A stretch of DNA of 64,000 nt from Anaerolinea thermolimosa (GTDB taxonomy: Bacteria > Chloroflexota > Anaerolineae > Anaerolineales > Anaerolineaceae). Under the pieces are notes generated by a model that ran no database searches, was not told where the DNA came from, and saw only the letters and a program-made list of their open reading frames with translations. Position numbers and translations under genes: made by a program. How positions within the stretch are numbered: position 1 is the stretch's first letter; every line of letters starts with the position of its first letter. The stretch covers positions 357,815-421,814 of the forward strand of contig NZ_DF967965.1 of assembly GCF_001050195.2 (NCBI RefSeq). Reading direction: 5' to 3'. This document shows, piece by piece, positions 61,131 through 64,000 of this stretch.

Positions 61131-61877
61131 TCAGGGCAGGAGTCCCTTCCAGAGCGCACCATCGAATTGCACGGCCAGGGCGCCGGAGGCCAGGACGGCC
61201 TCAACATCGGCATGCCGGTAGAGGCCGCAACCGACGATCAACGGAAGGCCAGTCGAACGAAGGGCATGGAAAGCCGCCAGCATTTGAGGGAAGAGCGCCG
61301 GGCCGTAAAGCCGTCCTTCAACGAGAGTGCGGTCGGTGCGAAATAAAACCCCACGTGGGGCTGATAGGATGAGGCCACTGACGGGGGATTTCCCAGTCTG
61401 GAACACCCAGGCTTCACGGTATCGGTCTACCGGGAGGCTTACCAGCAGGGGGAGTTCTCCGCAGGCCGCCTCAATCATGCGGAGATTTTCATCATCCGTG
61501 AGCCCCGGGGGGAGCCCCAGTTCAATAGCGGTAACCCCCTCGATGTTTTCCAGGTGCGCGACCATCTGGGCGGCTTCAGCAGGTGAGGATGGGATGATGT
61601 GCACCCATACCGGCAGGGGAGAACGGGCCCAGCGGCGCGCAAATTGTTTCAGGGTGGCAAAGAGGCCTGGGTTGGGCAGACCGGTATGAAGCAGGAAGCC
61701 CCCTGCAAATTGCAGAACCGTGCGATTCTCTGCCGGTGCGCGCGGTTTCAGGCTGATCGGATGGGTGATAAATGCTCCAGGAGGGAGATCAAGCGGCCAG
61801 TGAGAGGGCGGGGCAAAGCCAAACATACTGGCAGCATTCAGGTAGGGAGATTTCAGCATCAGGTCTTGTATTCCCAT
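61131..61877 (-). CDS. Divergent dihydroorotate dehydrogenase-like (PyrD-like) protein
   Basis: A 248-residue FMN-barrel-like protein, shorter than PyrD (about 300). It keeps the PyrD frame: SPYLNAASMFGF, PPGAFITHPISLKPR, TGLPNPGLF and a C-terminal LPLIVGCGLYRHADVEAVLA phosphate loop. However, the FMN-binding Lys of the TK-x-ISLKPR segment is His, the substrate loop N-x-S-C-P-N is replaced by LGLPPGL, and the second Lys block is LLVSLPVD. So it is probably not a working DHODH. It follows the PyrK-like gene by 3 nt, so the pair likely forms a complex with another activity. Confidence 0.7.
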   Translation of the reverse strand: MGIQDLMLKSPYLNAASMFGFAPPSHWPLDLPPGAFITHPISLKPRAPAENRTVLQFAGGFLLHTGLPNPGLFATLKQFARRWARSPLPVWVHIIPSSPAEAAQMVAHLENIEGVTAIELGLPPGLTDDENLRMIEAACGELPLLVSLPVDRYREAWVFQTGKSPVSGLILSAPRGVLFRTDRTLVEGRLYGPALFPQMLAAFHALRSTGLPLIVGCGLYRHADVEAVLASGALAVQFDGALWKGLLP

Positions 61878-61880
61878 GGA

Positions 61881-62573
61881 CTAGGGGGCCTCTTCCAACG
61901 AACGGAGGGAAAACACAGGGCCATCCAGGCAGATATGTTTCCAGCCTGCGCGGGTATGTACTGCGCATACACCACAAGAGCCAAGGCCGGCACACGGCAT
62001 GGGGGTGAGAATCAATCCCTCGGCAGAGAGGGAAGCCCTTTCCTGAAGATGATTGCCAAGGAGCTGACGCAGTTCGGCGTAGTGCTCCCTCGCAAACGCA
62101 GCGGCCAGGTAGTCGGCCCAGGCCACGGCTTCTTTCAGTTGAGAAAACGGGAGTACTTCGACTTCTTCAGGGAGCGCGGGAGGAGGTGGAAACGTGGAGC
62201 ACAGGGTGACTGCTGCTCCCTGTTTCAGGGCAAAGCGCGTCAGGGAGAGTAACAGACCGGCAGGGGACTGGTATGCGACCAGTGCCACCCTGCGGGCTTC
62301 TCGGGGAAGGGTGAAGCCATGGCCGAGGGGCCCACGCAGGCGCAGTGTCAAGCCCGGATACCAACCTGCAGGGAGTGGAGGGGAGACCTGTAGCGGTTCA
62401 TCAGGTAAAGACATGGAGAAAAGCGTTACGGGGAGAGCTTCTTCTTCGCGCTGTGAGGATGCGATGAGATACTGACCGGGGCCAGGGCGTACGGCGCGGG
62501 GGCAATCGACCAGACCCGCCAGGCCCGATTCTGTGAATCGGATTTCTAATAACGTGCCGTTGACAATGGGCAT
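61881..62573 (-). CDS. PyrK-like FAD/2Fe-2S electron-transfer subunit
   Basis: A 230-residue protein of the ferredoxin-reductase/PyrK type. The N-terminal flavin barrel (1-95) is weak in the FAD motif (RPGPGQYLIAS). The C-terminal iron-sulfur motif PCAGLGSCGVCAVHTRAGWK then HICLDGPVF gives C-x5-C-x2-C-x11-C, matching PyrK apart from one extra residue between the first two Cys. The NAD-binding Gly motif is not evident. The ATG lies 6 nt after a TACAAT (leaderless). Confidence 0.75.
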   Translation of the reverse strand: MPIVNGTLLEIRFTESGLAGLVDCPRAVRPGPGQYLIASSQREEEALPVTLFSMSLPDEPLQVSPPLPAGWYPGLTLRLRGPLGHGFTLPREARRVALVAYQSPAGLLLSLTRFALKQGAAVTLCSTFPPPPALPEEVEVLPFSQLKEAVAWADYLAAAFAREHYAELRQLLGNHLQERASLSAEGLILTPMPCAGLGSCGVCAVHTRAGWKHICLDGPVFSLRSLEEAP

Positions 62574-62579
62574 GGTTTA

Positions 62580-62585
62580 ATTGTA
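62580..62585 (-). promoter_or_regulatory. -10 element of a leaderless promoter
   Basis: TACAAT on the minus strand, ending 6 nt before the PyrK-like ATG (62571-62573). The -35 is weak. Confidence 0.5.
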
Positions 62586-62690
62586 GCGGTGTTCTCTGGA
62601 CATCAGGGATAAAACAGGCTGGAAACTGCGCCCACTTCTTTTTTTAATTTCACCAACCGTTTTTGGGACAAACACTCCACAAATTGGTGC

Positions 62691-62719
62691 TTGACACAGA
62701 ACGGATGTTCAAATATAAT
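62691..62719 (+). promoter_or_regulatory. lexA promoter with SOS box
   Basis: TTGACA (62691-62696), 17-nt spacer, TATAAT (62714-62719). GAACGGATGTTC (62699-62710) lies between them, matching GAAC-N4-GTTC. The element TGGGACAAACAC (62664-62675) stands 15 nt upstream of the -35, as at 27654. LexA should repress its own gene here. Confidence 0.87.
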
Positions 62720-62763
62720 GGTCATAGCACATTTGACCGATAATGGGTGTGGAGGATCAAGCA

Positions 62764-63534
62764 ATGATGGCGAGAAAATCAGAAGGTCTTGGAGAGCGGC
62801 CGATCAAAATTCTACAATTTCTGACGGAGTACCAGGACAGGCGTGGCTATTCCCCATCCATTCGAGAGATCGGCAAACACATCGGGGTGGATTCCACCTC
62901 GCTGGTGGACTACTATCTGGATCAACTCGCGGAAAAGGGATATATCGAGCGCGACAGCCGGGTATCGCGCTCGATCCGTATTATTAAGGAACTTCCTGAG
63001 AGTCTCTCAGGGAGGGCGAAGCCAGAAACTGCCGGGGCGAAGATGCTTTCTGCTGTGGGAAAGGCCGTGAGTGATGCGGCGGCGGCCGTCAGTGAAGTGG
63101 CGACCGAATTGCTCAGTATTCCGCTGGTCGGGCGTATTGGTGCCAGCCTGCCCATTCCCATGCCTGAAACCTCCTCGGCCTACTTTGACTCGTACAGCTC
63201 GGTAGAAATTGCTCGAAGCCTTTTACCTTCTCGCGAGAAGATTGGCGATCTCTTCGCACTGGAAGTAGACGGGGTTTCGATGATTGATGCCATGGTCAAT
63301 GATGGGGATATCGTGATCATGAAAAAAACCAGCACCGCCAACAACGGGGATATGGTGGCAGTGTGGCTTGAAGAAAACAACGAGACCACTCTCAAGTATT
63401 TCTACCTTGAAAATGGCAAAGTGCGGTTACAGCCTGCTAACCCCACCATGGAACCGATCATGATAGATAACCCTGAACAGGTGCGAGTGCAGGGGAAAGT
63501 GGTGATGGTGGTGCGGCAATTCAAGTCGCAATAA
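62764..63534 (+). CDS. lexA: LexA repressor (SOS regulator)
   Basis: Represses SOS genes and self-cleaves when RecA is activated. The 256-residue protein has an N-terminal winged helix (10-75; RGYSPSIREIGKHIGVDSTS, YLDQLAEKGYIERDSR), an unusually long Ala-rich linker (about 78-118), and the S24 domain with catalytic Ser172 (VDGVSMIDAMVNDGD) and Lys211 (TTLKYFY). The cleavage region reads PLVGRIGASLP, so the scissile bond would be Ala127-Ser128 instead of Ala-Gly. ATG 62764 has GGAGG 8 nt upstream. Linker residues 88-100 resemble L7/L12, encoded next door. Confidence 0.93.
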   Translation: MMARKSEGLGERPIKILQFLTEYQDRRGYSPSIREIGKHIGVDSTSLVDYYLDQLAEKGYIERDSRVSRSIRIIKELPESLSGRAKPETAGAKMLSAVGKAVSDAAAAVSEVATELLSIPLVGRIGASLPIPMPETSSAYFDSYSSVEIARSLLPSREKIGDLFALEVDGVSMIDAMVNDGDIVIMKKTSTANNGDMVAVWLEENNETTLKYFYLENGKVRLQPANPTMEPIMIDNPEQVRVQGKVVMVVRQFKSQ

Positions 63535-63607
63535 TAGTGCTCTCCTCAGCCTTCCTGTCTGAGGTTGAGCGTGGAGATCAGCTCCCTCCGAGATGTTTAA
63601 TCTGAAT

Positions 63608-63639
63608 AAAAAAACGACCGGCTGAACCGGTCGTTTTTT
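63608..63639. terminator. Bidirectional terminator
   Basis: ACGACCGG (63614-63621) pairs with CCGGTCGT (63627-63634), flanked by an A-run and a T-run. It separates lexA from the convergent rplL. Confidence 0.93.
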
Positions 63640-63656
63640 CCATTGGGCGAAAAGAG

Positions 63657-64000
63657 TTACACAACCTCGACCACGGCGCCCGCGGCTTCGAGTTTTTCCT
63701 TCGCGTCCTTGGCGGCATCTTTCCCGACGGCGGAGAGCACTTTCGCTCCGGCGGTTTCGGCCATAGTTTTGGCTTCGACCAGGCCCAGGTTGGTGAGCTG
63801 GCGAATGACCTTAATGACCTCGATTTTCTTGGGGCCGGCATCCTTGAGGACGACGTCAAATTCGGTTTTCTCCTCAACAGGTTCAGCAGCGGCGGCGGCA
63901 CCAGCGGCGGGCATGGCGGCCACAGCGGCCACCGGGGCGGCGGCAGAAACGCCCCATTTTTCTTCCAGTAATTTCACCAGTTCAGCGGCTTCCAGAACCG
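63657..64000 (-). CDS. rplL: Ribosomal protein L7/L12, 5' truncated by window edge
   Basis: Stalk protein of the large subunit that recruits GTPase factors. About 114 codons are seen; the start lies beyond 64000. The order is N-terminal dimer helices ([17 protein letters not shown]), an Ala/Pro-rich hinge (about 20 residues), and the C-terminal factor-binding domain: [37 protein letters not shown] and [17 protein letters not shown]. The segment [13 protein letters not shown] (63720-63758) replaces the more common EGAPKPVKEGVSK type and is nearly identical to a segment in the LexA linker. Confidence 0.96.
   Translation of the reverse strand, partial: VLEAAELVKLLEEKWGVSAAAPVAAVAAMPAAGAAAAAEPVEEKTEFDVVLKDAGPKKIEVIKVIRQLTNLGLVEAKTMAETAGAKVLSAVGKDAAKDAKEKLEAAGAVVEVV

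Overview
The window looks like a chromosomal segment of a member of the Chloroflexota, most likely class Anaerolineae. This is inferred from high GC content, a DUF4914 PEPCK-like protein, DUF5667/DUF5666-type and DUF429 proteins, a secreted protein ending in a YLFLP-type tail, and a GAAC-N4-GTTC SOS box. It is mostly housekeeping sequence. I see no phage, CRISPR array or rRNA operon. It holds one intact insertion sequence, one tRNA gene and several local sequence accidents.

Layout. 0-3.2 kb: end of RNase HIII, peptide deformylase, RecF, and RsmG on the opposite strand. 3.2-6.4 kb: a drug-export-type ABC operon with two GNAT acetyltransferases, behind a short leader ORF and two tandem terminators. 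6.4-12.3 kb: a Crp-type regulator, a metallo-beta-lactamase-fold hydrolase, a HAD hydrolase, two metallophosphoesterases and a GH36 alpha-galactosidase. 12.3-15 kb: a RelA/SpoT homologue whose 3' end is duplicated in tandem (781-bp unit). 15.0-16.5 kb: an ISNCY/IS1202-like element with a 15-bp target duplication, abutting a consensus promoter. 16.5-20.8 kb: S1-domain protein, pyrG behind an attenuator, and enolase. 20.8-27.2 kb: a minus-strand block with three alpha/beta hydrolases, a redoxin with an in-frame TGA in its CxxC motif (probable selenoprotein), a family-5 uracil-DNA glycosylase, and a TetR/MFS pair with a palindromic operator.

27.3-36.5 kb: an SOS-type promoter driving a VOC-family protein, an M20 peptidase, a SpoIIE-type phosphatase with a membrane partner, another alpha/beta hydrolase, and the DUF4914 gene behind a second leader-ORF attenuator. 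36.6-37.0 kb: tRNA-Glu(CTC) followed by two tandem repeats derived from it. 37-46.7 kb: PIN/TRAM protein, cysS, rlmB, PHP phosphoesterase, serS with a T-box, lipoprotein, UbiA prenyltransferase, GNAT. 46.7-54.1 kb: hrcA-grpE-dnaK-dnaJ-prmA under a CIRCE element, then gatB. 54.2-64 kb: ECF sigma factor with a membrane partner, DUF429, RRM protein with a long leader, a nucleoside-phosphorylase-like protein, a caspase-like secreted protein, dtd, a divergent PyrD/PyrK-like pair, lexA, and the end of rplL.

Two themes recur. Transcription attenuation is common: two leader-ORF attenuators, a pyrG hairpin switch and a serS T-box. Many promoters place the -10 only 6-7 nt before an ATG with no Shine-Dalgarno sequence, implying leaderless mRNAs. 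The strongest unusual finding is the UGA-containing redoxin at 22124-22597: the TGA falls exactly on the first Cys of a CPYC motif, with a GC-rich SECIS-like hairpin just after it. All family assignments come from motif recognition by eye; no searches were run.
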